DNA of 64,000 bases from Bacillus spizizenii TU-B-10 (lineage in GTDB: Bacteria > Bacillota > Bacilli > Bacillales > Bacillaceae): assembly GCF_000227465.1 (NCBI RefSeq), contig NC_016047.1, positions 2,212,857 through 2,276,856 on the forward strand. The letters run 5' to 3'. The notes below the pieces were generated by a model. The model was not told the origin of the DNA, did no database searches, and worked only from the letters and a program-made list of their open reading frames with translations. Position numbers and translations under genes: made by a program. Of this stretch, positions 57,603-64,000 are shown one piece after another. How positions within the stretch are numbered: the stretch's first letter is position 1; each line of letters starts with the position of its first letter.

Positions 57603-58220
57603 TTACGACGTTTTGGCATCAATCCCGGGTATATCTTTTTCTAATTGACGGACAAACTGAAGCATAAAATCGTGTCTTTCTTCTGCCAGTTCCCGTGCGG
57701 TGTCTGTATTCATCATATCTTTCAGCCGCAGCAGCTTATGAAAAAAATGAGCGTAGGCGCTTTGATCATCTCCATAAAGGCCGTGCCCTTTTGCACCCGC
57801 AAACATGAAAGCTCTCGCAATGCCGACAGCACCAATTGCATCAAGCCTGTCAGCGTCCTGTACGGCCTTTCCCTCTATGGAGAGCGGCTCCCCCTCAAAC
57901 TTTTCCCTGTCCCGAAAGGACATCCTTGTGATAATGTGAATCACTCTGTCAGCATCCTCTTTTCCAATTCCGAAAATAACGAGCTGATCATATACTTCGC
58001 TCACAGAGAGCCTGACCGTATCAGGAAGTTTGACATCAATTAAATCATGAACCAACGCCGCTGTTTCAACGATGAACAAATCCGCGTTTTCCTTTTCTCC
58101 AATATACAAAGCAAGATCTGCAACTCTTGATACATGAAGCCAATCATGTCCAGAACTTTCGCCTGTTAGGACAGATTGCACCCATGTTCTGATTTGCTCA
58201 GCCTGCTTCAATTCCTTCAT
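57603..58220 (-). CDS. ypgQ: YpgQ, HD-domain pyrophosphohydrolase
   Basis: This 205-residue metal-dependent HD protein has His in HDWLHVSRV, the HD pair in LVHDL and DADRLDAIG. YpgQ has been described as a manganese-dependent enzyme that removes pyrophosphate from dNTPs. It sits upstream of ypgR and downstream of bsaA on the same strand. Confidence 0.88.
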   Translation of the reverse strand: MKELKQAEQIRTWVQSVLTGESSGHDWLHVSRVADLALYIGEKENADLFIVETAALVHDLIDVKLPDTVRLSVSEVYDQLVIFGIGKEDADRVIHIITRMSFRDREKFEGEPLSIEGKAVQDADRLDAIGAVGIARAFMFAGAKGHGLYGDDQSAYAHFFHKLLRLKDMMNTDTARELAEERHDFMLQFVRQLEKDIPGIDAKTS

Positions 58221-58232
58221 AAAAACACCTCT

Positions 58233-58715
58233 TTATTGCCCTAATAGCTTCATGATAACGTCTTCCAGCTCTTTCGGATTTGTATTTGGTGAATATCGGC
58301 CAACGATTTCTCCGTTTCTGTCCACTATAAACTTCGTGAAATTCCACTTGATCGCCTTAGTTCCCAGCATCCCTTTCGCGTGCTCCGTCAAATACACAAA
58401 CAGCGGGTGGGCGTTTTTTCCATTTACTTCTACTTTTGAAAACATAGGAAACGTAACACCGTAATTTGTTTCGCAAAAATCCTGTATGTCTGCCTCGTCA
58501 CCAGGCTCTTGGTTCATAAATTGATTGCAGGGGAACCCTAAGATCTCCAGGCCCTCCTGCTGATATGTATCATATAACTCCTGAAGCTGCTTCAATTGGG
58601 GAGTAAAGCCGCATTTACTCGCTGTATTCACGATCATCAATACCTTTCCGGCAAAAGGCTGAAGTGTCATGTCTTTCCCTGTTATTGTGCGTACCTTCAT
58701 ATCATATATAGACAT
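58233..58715 (-). CDS. bsaA: BsaA, glutathione peroxidase-family thiol peroxidase
   Basis: This 160-residue enzyme has the NTASKCGFTPQ active site with peroxidatic Cys (not selenocysteine), FPCNQF and WNFTKF, which supply the catalytic Gln, Trp and Asn. As Bacillus lacks glutathione, it should use thioredoxin as reductant. An AGGAGGGA site precedes the ATG. Confidence 0.93.
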   Translation of the reverse strand: MSIYDMKVRTITGKDMTLQPFAGKVLMIVNTASKCGFTPQLKQLQELYDTYQQEGLEILGFPCNQFMNQEPGDEADIQDFCETNYGVTFPMFSKVEVNGKNAHPLFVYLTEHAKGMLGTKAIKWNFTKFIVDRNGEIVGRYSPNTNPKELEDVIMKLLGQ

Positions 58716-59003
58716 GTAAGTCCCTCCTATGTCCCTGCTGCTGATTATTTTACCTTTTTTCTATCTCAATTCAAAATGCAAACACCTTTTATCAGAACTC
58801 TTAAGAAATGAATCAAATAAGTGGTGAGCATCTGCTCATTATAAATTCATGTGGCTCATATTTTTACTTATCATTCTATAAAACAATACAATTCCCTTCT
58901 GAGATACATCATGGAAAATCATTTTACTGTGAAACCAAATGATGTATCTATGCGTTTTATTTAAAGAGTTTTCTGTTGTTTCCCCTCAACTCTTATAGAT
59001 AGA
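58716..59003. other. Intergenic region between bsaA and metA
   Basis: No gene is seen. The region holds an inverted repeat AGATACATCAT (58902-58912) and ATGATGTATCT (58939-58949) with a 26-base spacer, and a shorter TGAGCA-TC-TGCTCA hairpin near 58826-58839. No S-box riboswitch is present, since the metA promoter lies to the right of the repeats. Confidence 0.5.
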
Positions 59004-59032
59004 TTGAAAATTGGCGTGAAAATTCCTATAAT
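59004..59032 (+). promoter_or_regulatory. Sigma-A promoter of metA
   Basis: TTGAAA (59004-59009), a 17-bp spacer and perfect TATAAT (59027-59032). The predicted start point near 59040 leaves only a 30-nt leader. Confidence 0.82.
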
Positions 59033-59069
59033 GAAGAAAATCAAACGGGGAAATGATGGAGGTGGCACG

Positions 59070-59975
59070 TTGCCTATTAATATACCAACACACCTGCCGG
59101 CAAAACAGGTGCTTGAGAGTGAACATATATTTGTAATGGATGAAAGCAGAGCATTTCATCAGGATATCCGGCCGCAAAAAATTATCATATTGAATTTGAT
59201 GCCGAAAAAAATCCAAACAGAGACTCAGCTTCTCAGATTGCTTGGAAATTCACCTTTACAGGTTCATTTTACATTTTTAATCCCAAGCACACACACGCCG
59301 AAAAATACTGCAAGAGAACACCTTGACGAATTTTACACGACTTTTTCCAATATCCGTCACAAGAAGTTTGACGGCATGATTATCACCGGTGCGCCGATCG
59401 AGCATTTGGCGTTTGAAGATGTTTCATATTGGGAAGAGCTCAAAGAGATCATGGAGTGGAGCAAAACAAATGTCACTTCAACCTTGCATATTTGCTGGGG
59501 CGCTCAAGCAGGTTTGTATTACCATTACGGTGTGGAAAAAATTCAAATGCCGAAAAAAATCTTCGGTGTGTTCGAACATTCAGTTCTTTCAAAACACGAA
59601 AGATTGGTAAGAGGTTTTGACGAGCTATACTATGTGCCGCATTCCCGGCATACAGATATAAATATGGAACAGCTTCAAGCAGTGCCCGAGTTAAATATTC
59701 TTACCGCATCGAAGGAAGCTGGGGTTTGCTTAATTGTGTCTAAAGACGAAAAACAAGTCTTTTTAACAGGGCACCCTGAATATGATACAAATACGCTTCT
59801 TCAAGAGTATGAAAGAGATCTTGAACGAAACCTTTCTACTGTCGAGGCGCCTAAACATTATTTTGCAGAAGACAGCAAGCAGCCGGTGAATCGCTGGAAA
59901 GCGCATGCGACATTATTGTTTATGAACTGGCTGAATTATTACGTTTACCAAGAAACTCCTTATGAATGGGACTAA
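59070..59975 (+). CDS. metA: MetA, homoserine O-acetyltransferase
   Basis: The TTG at 59070 follows GGAGGTG by five bases and gives 301 residues; longer frames begin inside the promoter. The catalytic Cys is in CWGAQAG and the His in GHPEYD. Residue 111 is Glu (TGAPIE), which in this family marks use of acetyl-CoA, while Gly there marks succinyl-CoA. It supplies O-acetylhomoserine for methionine. Confidence 0.94.
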   Translation: MPINIPTHLPAKQVLESEHIFVMDESRAFHQDIRPQKIIILNLMPKKIQTETQLLRLLGNSPLQVHFTFLIPSTHTPKNTAREHLDEFYTTFSNIRHKKFDGMIITGAPIEHLAFEDVSYWEELKEIMEWSKTNVTSTLHICWGAQAGLYYHYGVEKIQMPKKIFGVFEHSVLSKHERLVRGFDELYYVPHSRHTDINMEQLQAVPELNILTASKEAGVCLIVSKDEKQVFLTGHPEYDTNTLLQEYERDLERNLSTVEAPKHYFAEDSKQPVNRWKAHATLLFMNWLNYYVYQETPYEWD

Positions 59976-60205
59976 TTTTTCTTTTTTTAGTGATACGCTG
60001 AGCAAAAAATATGATAAAATACATCTGATTCAGTATGCGTATAACAAAAATTTAAAATAATGGAATCCAAATCTTTTAAAATTAGCTTAATTTTTTCACT
60101 GCATTAATAATTTGATTATGTATTTGTGTTATGTTTATGTATAGACAATAACTCCTTACGATGCATGAAGCTTGCTTGTTGTTGATTACATTGAGGTGAA
60201 TTTAC

Positions 60206-61354
60206 TTGAATACCAATAAAAGAGTATTAATTTTGACTGCAAATTACGGAAATGGACATGTGCAGGTAGCCAAAACGCTTTATGAGCAATGTGTACGTCT
60301 CGGCTTTCAGCATGTAACAGTTTCTAATTTGTACCAAGAGTCAAATCCGATTGTTTCAGAGGTAACTCAGTACCTTTATTTAAAAAGCTTCTCAATCGGG
60401 AAACAGTTTTATCGTTTGTTTTATTACGGAGTTGACAAAATCTATAATAAACGTAAATTCAATATTTACTTTAAAATGGGTAATAAACGATTGGGCGAAC
60501 TTGTCGATGAACATCAGCCTGATATTATTATTAATACATTTCCGATGATCGTCGTGCCGGAATACAGACGCCGAACAGGCAGGGTCATCCCTACCTTCAA
60601 CGTTATGACTGATTTTTGCCTTCATAAAATTTGGGTTCACGAGAACGTGGATAAATATTATGTGGCGACAGATTATGTGAAGGAAAAATTGCTGGAGATC
60701 GGTACTCATCCAAGCAATGTAAAAATCACCGGAATCCCAATAAGGCCACAATTTGAAGAATCCATGCCAGTGGAGCCGATATATAAAAAGTATAATCTTT
60801 CACCAAATAAAAAAGTGCTTCTAATCATGGCAGGCGCCCACGGTGTATTAAAGAACGTAAAAGAGCTGTGCGAAAACCTTGTCAAAGATGATCATGTGCA
60901 GGTGGTTGTCGTGTGCGGAAAAAACACGGCTTTAAAAGAATCTTTAAGTGCGCTTGAAGCAGAAAACGGTGACAAATTAAAAGTTCTTGGCTATGTGGAG
61001 CGCATTGATGAGCTGTTCCGGATCACAGATTGCATGATTACAAAACCTGGAGGCATTACTTTGACAGAAGCAACTGCCATCGGTGTGCCTGTCATTCTGT
61101 ACAAACCCGTGCCTGGCCAGGAAAAAGAAAATGCAAACTTCTTTGAAGATCGCGGAGCTGCGATCGTCGTGAACCGTCATGAAGAGATTCTCGAGTCAGT
61201 CACTTCCCTTCTCGCAGATGAAGATACTTTACAGCGCATGAAGAAAAACATTAAAGACCTTCATTTAGCAAACTCATCTGAAGTGATTTTAGAGGATATC
61301 CTGAAGGAATCAGAAATGATGACGGCCAAACAAAAAACCAGAGCGCTATCTTGA
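60206..61354 (+). CDS. ugtP: UgtP, processive diacylglycerol glucosyltransferase
   Basis: This 382-residue GT28-type enzyme moves glucose from UDP-glucose to diacylglycerol, giving mono- to triglucosyl lipids that anchor lipoteichoic acid. It also links nutrient state to cell size through FtsZ. The N-terminal NYGNGHVQVA loop and the C-terminal KPGGITLTEA nucleotide-sugar site are clear. The start is TTG after GAGGTG. The 230-bp gap upstream shows no gene. Confidence 0.94.
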   Translation: MNTNKRVLILTANYGNGHVQVAKTLYEQCVRLGFQHVTVSNLYQESNPIVSEVTQYLYLKSFSIGKQFYRLFYYGVDKIYNKRKFNIYFKMGNKRLGELVDEHQPDIIINTFPMIVVPEYRRRTGRVIPTFNVMTDFCLHKIWVHENVDKYYVATDYVKEKLLEIGTHPSNVKITGIPIRPQFEESMPVEPIYKKYNLSPNKKVLLIMAGAHGVLKNVKELCENLVKDDHVQVVVVCGKNTALKESLSALEAENGDKLKVLGYVERIDELFRITDCMITKPGGITLTEATAIGVPVILYKPVPGQEKENANFFEDRGAAIVVNRHEEILESVTSLLADEDTLQRMKKNIKDLHLANSSEVILEDILKESEMMTAKQKTRALS

Positions 61355-61360
61355 TGATGT

Positions 61361-61393
61361 TTTGGAGAGCACACGAAAATCGTGTGCTCTTTT
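61361..61393 (+). terminator. Terminator downstream of ugtP
   Basis: Stem GAGAGCACACGA with TCGTGTGCTCTTTTT after the stop. Confidence 0.88.
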
Positions 61394-61476
61394 TATTTAT
61401 ATTCATTCATTTATAAAAGCGGTTACATTTTTTTGTGAAACTTGCTCTTCTTTTGAAAAATAAGCAGTTTCGAAAC

Positions 61477-61505
61477 TTGACGGGTGCTCCCAGATGGTGT
61501 ATAGT
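61477..61505 (+). promoter_or_regulatory. Sigma-A promoter of cspD
   Basis: TTGACG (61477-61482), 17-bp spacer, TATAGT (61500-61505). It gives a leader of about 85 nt, long as in cold-shock genes, ending in CTAGGAGGAATT before the ATG. Confidence 0.78.
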
Positions 61506-61596
61506 TGAACCATCATTTAACAATGAATCAACGTTAAATGGTGACAAAATTTTTTTTAGCACACGGGTGCTACAGTACTAGGAGGAATTAAGCAAT

Positions 61597-61797
61597 ATGC
61601 AAAACGGTAAAGTAAAATGGTTCAACAACGAAAAAGGATTCGGCTTCATTGAAGTTGAAGGCGGAGACGATGTATTTGTTCACTTCACAGCTATCGAAGG
61701 AGAAGGATACAAATCATTAGAAGAAGGACAAGAAGTTTCTTTTGAAATTGTCGAAGGTAATCGTGGACCTCAAGCTTCTAATGTTGTAAAACTCTAA
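61597..61797 (+). CDS. cspD: CspD, cold-shock protein
   Basis: This 66-residue OB-fold RNA chaperone has RNP1 (KGFGFIEV) and RNP2 (VFVHFTAI). The length and sequence match CspD of B. subtilis. Strong AGGAGG site and a long leader suggest post-transcriptional cold control. Confidence 0.96.
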   Translation: MQNGKVKWFNNEKGFGFIEVEGGDDVFVHFTAIEGEGYKSLEEGQEVSFEIVEGNRGPQASNVVKL

Positions 61798-61825
61798 ACT
61801 CAATACATGATGATGAGATGACAAA

Positions 61826-61853
61826 TATAGGAGAGGCATTTGCCTCTCCTATT
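61826..61853. terminator. Terminator between cspD and degR
   Basis: Stem ATAGGAGAGGC with GCCTCTCCTAT, ATTT loop; it overlaps the degR stop. Confidence 0.85.
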
Positions 61854-62031
61854 TGATTTTCATCTGGATCTCAATCGCCAAAATATTTTGTTTGCACCTC
61901 TGTTCAATCTCTTCAACGTGTTTTTCCATTGACGGCTTCCCTTTTTTTGCGATATCCGCCAGTTCTTCTAAATCACTGTATATTTCTATAAATGTTTTGT
62001 GAAGGATCGACTTCAAGTCTTTATCATCCAT
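61849..62031 (-). CDS. degR: DegR, stabiliser of phosphorylated DegU
   Basis: The ATG at 62031 gives the 60-residue DegR, a helical, charged protein that protects DegU-P from dephosphorylation and raises extracellular protease synthesis. An AAGGGG site lies about 10 nt upstream. Its sigma-D promoter is visible upstream, so it is expressed with motility genes. Confidence 0.9.
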   Translation of the reverse strand: MDDKDLKSILHKTFIEIYSDLEELADIAKKGKPSMEKHVEEIEQRCKQNILAIEIQMKIK

Positions 62032-62102
62032 AGCTGCGTTCCCCTTCTCTGCCAAGATACCTCAAATAGTAAAACAGCCCTATTTATTCTGGTTCAATAG
62101 TT

Positions 62103-62133
62103 ATATCGGCTTATTTTCATTTTATTTTCTATT
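62103..62133 (-). promoter_or_regulatory. Sigma-D promoter of degR
   Basis: Minus-strand GCCGATAT (62110-62103) is an exact sigma-D -10 box. A GAAA element about 15 bp upstream matches the TAAA -35 at three of four positions. Confidence 0.7.
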
Positions 62134-62186
62134 TTAGTACATAAATTTTAAAGAAACTCTGCAAAATAATCGCGGAGGTGTTTGTT

Positions 62187-62456
62187 GTGACTTCAGAATT
62201 TCATGATGAGGATCAGACTGGCTTTACGGATAAGCGGCAGCTGGAACTGGCGGTGGAAACAGCGCAGAAAACGACAGGAGCTGCGACGAGAGGCCAAAGC
62301 ACAACATTAGTCGATTCCGCATACCAAGCCATTGAGGATGCAAGAGAACTGTCACAATCTGAAGAGCTGGCAGCTCTCGATGATCCTGAATTTGTACAGC
62401 AGCAACAGCAGCTGCTGGATGACAGCCAGCATCAGCTTGATGAATTTAAAAAATAA
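62187..62456 (+). CDS. ypzA: YpzA, small acidic Gln-rich protein
   Basis: A GTG start at 62187, 6 nt after GGAGGTG, gives 89 residues, the size of YpzA. The product is helical, rich in Gln, Glu and Ala, with no membrane segment. The function is unknown; such proteins are often sporulation-associated. The upstream GTG at 62178 is part of the ribosome site. Confidence 0.8.
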   Translation: MTSEFHDEDQTGFTDKRQLELAVETAQKTTGAATRGQSTTLVDSAYQAIEDARELSQSEELAALDDPEFVQQQQQLLDDSQHQLDEFKK

Positions 62457-62482
62457 AAACCGCAGCTTCTGCGGTTTTTATT
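62456..62482. terminator. Terminator between ypzA and ypeQ
   Basis: Stem AAAACCGCAG with CTGCGGTTTTT, followed by T. Confidence 0.85.
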
Positions 62483-62484
62483 TT

Positions 62485-62667
62485 TTAGTGATTGGTTAAG
62501 ACATCTCCGTATGCTTTCAGCTTTTCACCAACCGTACATTTATTAATACAAAATGAATGCGCATAGGTTTTGCCAAATTCTTTGCGAAACTGCTTCTTAA
62601 TAAAACAGTCCTTGCAATATTCATCGTGCAGTTCTGTCAGTTCTTTAAAGATCATTTTCTTATCCAA
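62485..62667 (-). CDS. ypeQ: YpeQ, small zinc-finger-like protein
   Basis: A TTG start at 62667, 9 nt after GGAG, gives 60 residues. It has a CKDC pair and a second Cys pair (FCINKC), so a zinc site is likely. It overlaps the ypeP end by eight bases. The function is unknown. Confidence 0.78.
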   Translation of the reverse strand: MDKKMIFKELTELHDEYCKDCFIKKQFRKEFGKTYAHSFCINKCTVGEKLKAYGDVLTNH

Positions 62668-63340
62668 GATCGTCATCTCCGTTACGGTCTAATTTCGTGT
62701 GGCTTTCTACGAATTGATGGGATAGAATTTTTTTAGCGAGCCCGTCAGCTTCCTGGTTGTCTTTCCGCTGTATGGTTTCGTAGGTTGGAGTAAGCTTCAT
62801 CGATTCAAGGAGTGCTTCTATTTTGTCCAGCCATTCATTATGAGACGGATCATAGCAAGGCCAGCTGCCGTCAAGCTGATTCAGAACCACAAGCGAGTCC
62901 CCTTTGATCGTAATTGAATTTCTGCTTGCCCCAAGCTCTCTTACTTCTCTTATTGCTTCATAAAGCGCCGCGTATTCAGCTTCATTATTGGTTTTCAGCC
63001 GGAAGCTTTTATTTTTTCTCAAACGATGCCGGATTCCTCCCAATGAATAATAAATGACGATTCCGAGTCCGGCCAGTTCGCTCTCCTTATCGAAACTGCC
63101 GTCAAAATAAACAATAATGTCATCAGGCTCTTGAGCAAGCTCCTCTGTCAGCTTTTCCAATTCCTTCAGCGACCAGCTGCCGCCTTTCTCGTCTTCGAAC
63201 TCGAGTTCTTTCATGTATGGATAACGGCCAAGTTCTCTTGCGAGCATACGTGCTTGCTGTGCTGTCAGCCAGTCTTCGCCCAAAAATGAGACGGTTCCCG
63301 TCCCTTTTGCTTCTATTTTCATATGCGGTCTGAGCTTCAT
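62660..63340 (-). CDS. ypeP: YpeP, RNase HI-like protein with extra N-terminal domain
   Basis: The ATG at 63340, after TAAGGTG, gives 226 residues. The C-terminal 140 residues are an RNase HI fold with all four acidic residues in place: DGSFDKE, NNEAEYAAL, KGDSLVV and NQEADGLA. The first 80 residues form a separate small domain. The 168 homologue has been regarded as lacking clear RNase H activity, but the active-site set looks complete. Confidence 0.82.
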   Translation of the reverse strand: MKLRPHMKIEAKGTGTVSFLGEDWLTAQQARMLARELGRYPYMKELEFEDEKGGSWSLKELEKLTEELAQEPDDIIVYFDGSFDKESELAGLGIVIYYSLGGIRHRLRKNKSFRLKTNNEAEYAALYEAIREVRELGASRNSITIKGDSLVVLNQLDGSWPCYDPSHNEWLDKIEALLESMKLTPTYETIQRKDNQEADGLAKKILSHQFVESHTKLDRNGDDDLG

Positions 63341-63423
63341 TACAATCACCTTACCATTCATTAGTTGCCGGGCTTGTGCTATAATCAAACCAATCTTAAC
63401 CCCGGAAAGGAAGCATTTTCATT

Positions 63424-64000
63424 TTGTTTAATAATTCGTTTTGGATCATTTTTGCGATCATTCATTTTATCATTGTTCTTTTATTTTATAAAGGATTTGG
63501 CAAAATGGGACTATTTGTTTGGATCGGTTTTGCGACAGTCTGCGCCAACCTTCAAGTCGTAAAAACAGTCGAACTGTTTGGCTTAACAGCAACGCTCGGG
63601 AATGTGATGTACGGCACAATCTTTTTTGCGACAGATGTGCTGAATGAAAAATACGGACCGGCTGAAGCCAAAAAAGCGGTATGGCTCGGATTCTCAACGC
63701 TCCTGACGCTGACATTTGTCATGCAAGGCGTGCTGCTTTTCGAACCGGCTTCCAGCGACATATCACAAACAGCACTGGAAACGATTTTCGGATTCCTTCC
63801 ACGAGTCGCGTTAGGAAGTCTGCTTGCCTTTATCTTCAGCCAAACGCTGGATGTTTATGTATATTCGGCAATTAGAAGGATATTTCCTTCTGATCGGCTT
63901 TTATGGCTCAGAAACGGCGGCAGTACAGCAGTCAGCCAGCTGTTTGATACATTTATATTTACTGGTGTCGCTTTTTTCGGCATTTATCCTGCAGGCGTTT
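63424..64000 (+). CDS. ypdP: YpdP, queuosine-precursor transporter family (runs off right edge)
   Basis: The frame is open from a TTG at 63424, ten bases after AAAGGAAG, to the window end, giving at least 192 residues. It is a multi-span protein of the YhhQ/QPTR family (ANLQVVKTVELFG, then FFATDVLNEKYG and SLLAFIFSQTLDVYVY), which imports queuine precursors. No preQ1 riboswitch is visible in the short leader. The start is not firmly fixed. Confidence 0.85.
   Translation, partial: MFNNSFWIIFAIIHFIIVLLFYKGFGKMGLFVWIGFATVCANLQVVKTVELFGLTATLGNVMYGTIFFATDVLNEKYGPAEAKKAVWLGFSTLLTLTFVMQGVLLFEPASSDISQTALETIFGFLPRVALGSLLAFIFSQTLDVYVYSAIRRIFPSDRLLWLRNGGSTAVSQLFDTFIFTGVAFFGIYPAGV

Noticed and set aside
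58716..59069. S-box (SAM) riboswitch upstream of metA
   Set aside because: The metA promoter at 59004-59032 leaves only about 30 nt of leader and no S-box pairing pattern is present.
63341..63423. preQ1 riboswitch before ypdP
   Set aside because: The leader is very short and lacks the conserved preQ1 aptamer loop and tail.

Overview
The window is a chromosomal segment of a Bacillus subtilis-group bacterium. Gene order, protein lengths and many individual motifs match the yojO-to-ypdP region of B. subtilis, but it is not laboratory strain 168. SPbeta prophage is absent and its target gene spsM is intact. The SodC protein carries two copper-ligand histidines that, as I recall, are Tyr and Pro in 168. 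yojA carries an in-frame nonsense codon. All names rest on recognising sequence and synteny; no database search was run.

Left part (1-24 kb): a MoxR ATPase/VWA-protein pair (yojN-yojO), the SodC lipoprotein, the LysM endopeptidase CwlS, a macrolide-type glycosyltransferase (yojK), the sporulation diadenylate cyclase CdaS, the MATE exporter NorM, the stressosome subunit RsbRC, the bacillithiol deacetylase BshB2, the spore gene gerT with a clear sigma-K promoter, the broken gluconate-type permease yojA, and a quinone/electrophile-response block (yodA, yodB-yodC, mhqE-mhqD). Then come the TnrA-boxed symporter yodF, the protease CtpA, the methyltransferase yodH, the carboxypeptidase YodJ and the nucleoside phosphorylase DeoD.

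Middle part (24-41 kb): small sporulation-associated genes (yodL, yodM, yozD, yodN, yozE), then the seven-gene lysine/beta-lysine operon yodT-yodS-yodR-yodQ-yodP-kamA-yokU behind a good sigma-E promoter. Next is the spore-surface cluster: cgeE-cgeD-cgeC diverging from cgeA-cgeB, then phytase (phy), then uninterrupted spsM, which contains the empty SPbeta attachment core.

Right part (41-64 kb): housekeeping and redox genes. These are msrA-msrB, ypoP, the MATE exporter ypnP, the ypmT-S-R-Q-P group with the copper chaperone Sco, ilvA, the AAA+ regulator yplP, the folate/thymidylate operon ypjP-ypjQ-thyB-dfrA-ypkP, the bacilliredoxin BrxA, ilvD, ypgR-ypgQ, bsaA, metA, ugtP, cspD, degR, ypzA, ypeQ, ypeP and the start of ypdP.

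Most of the DNA is well-understood core chromosome. The items worth a second look are strain-specific (SodC ligands, intact spsM/attB, yojA nonsense codon), several short unlisted membrane ORFs with good ribosome binding sites, inverted repeats in non-coding DNA, and the missing GAFTGA loop in YplP. I did not find a convincing new multi-gene system. No tRNA, rRNA, insertion sequence or CRISPR array was seen.
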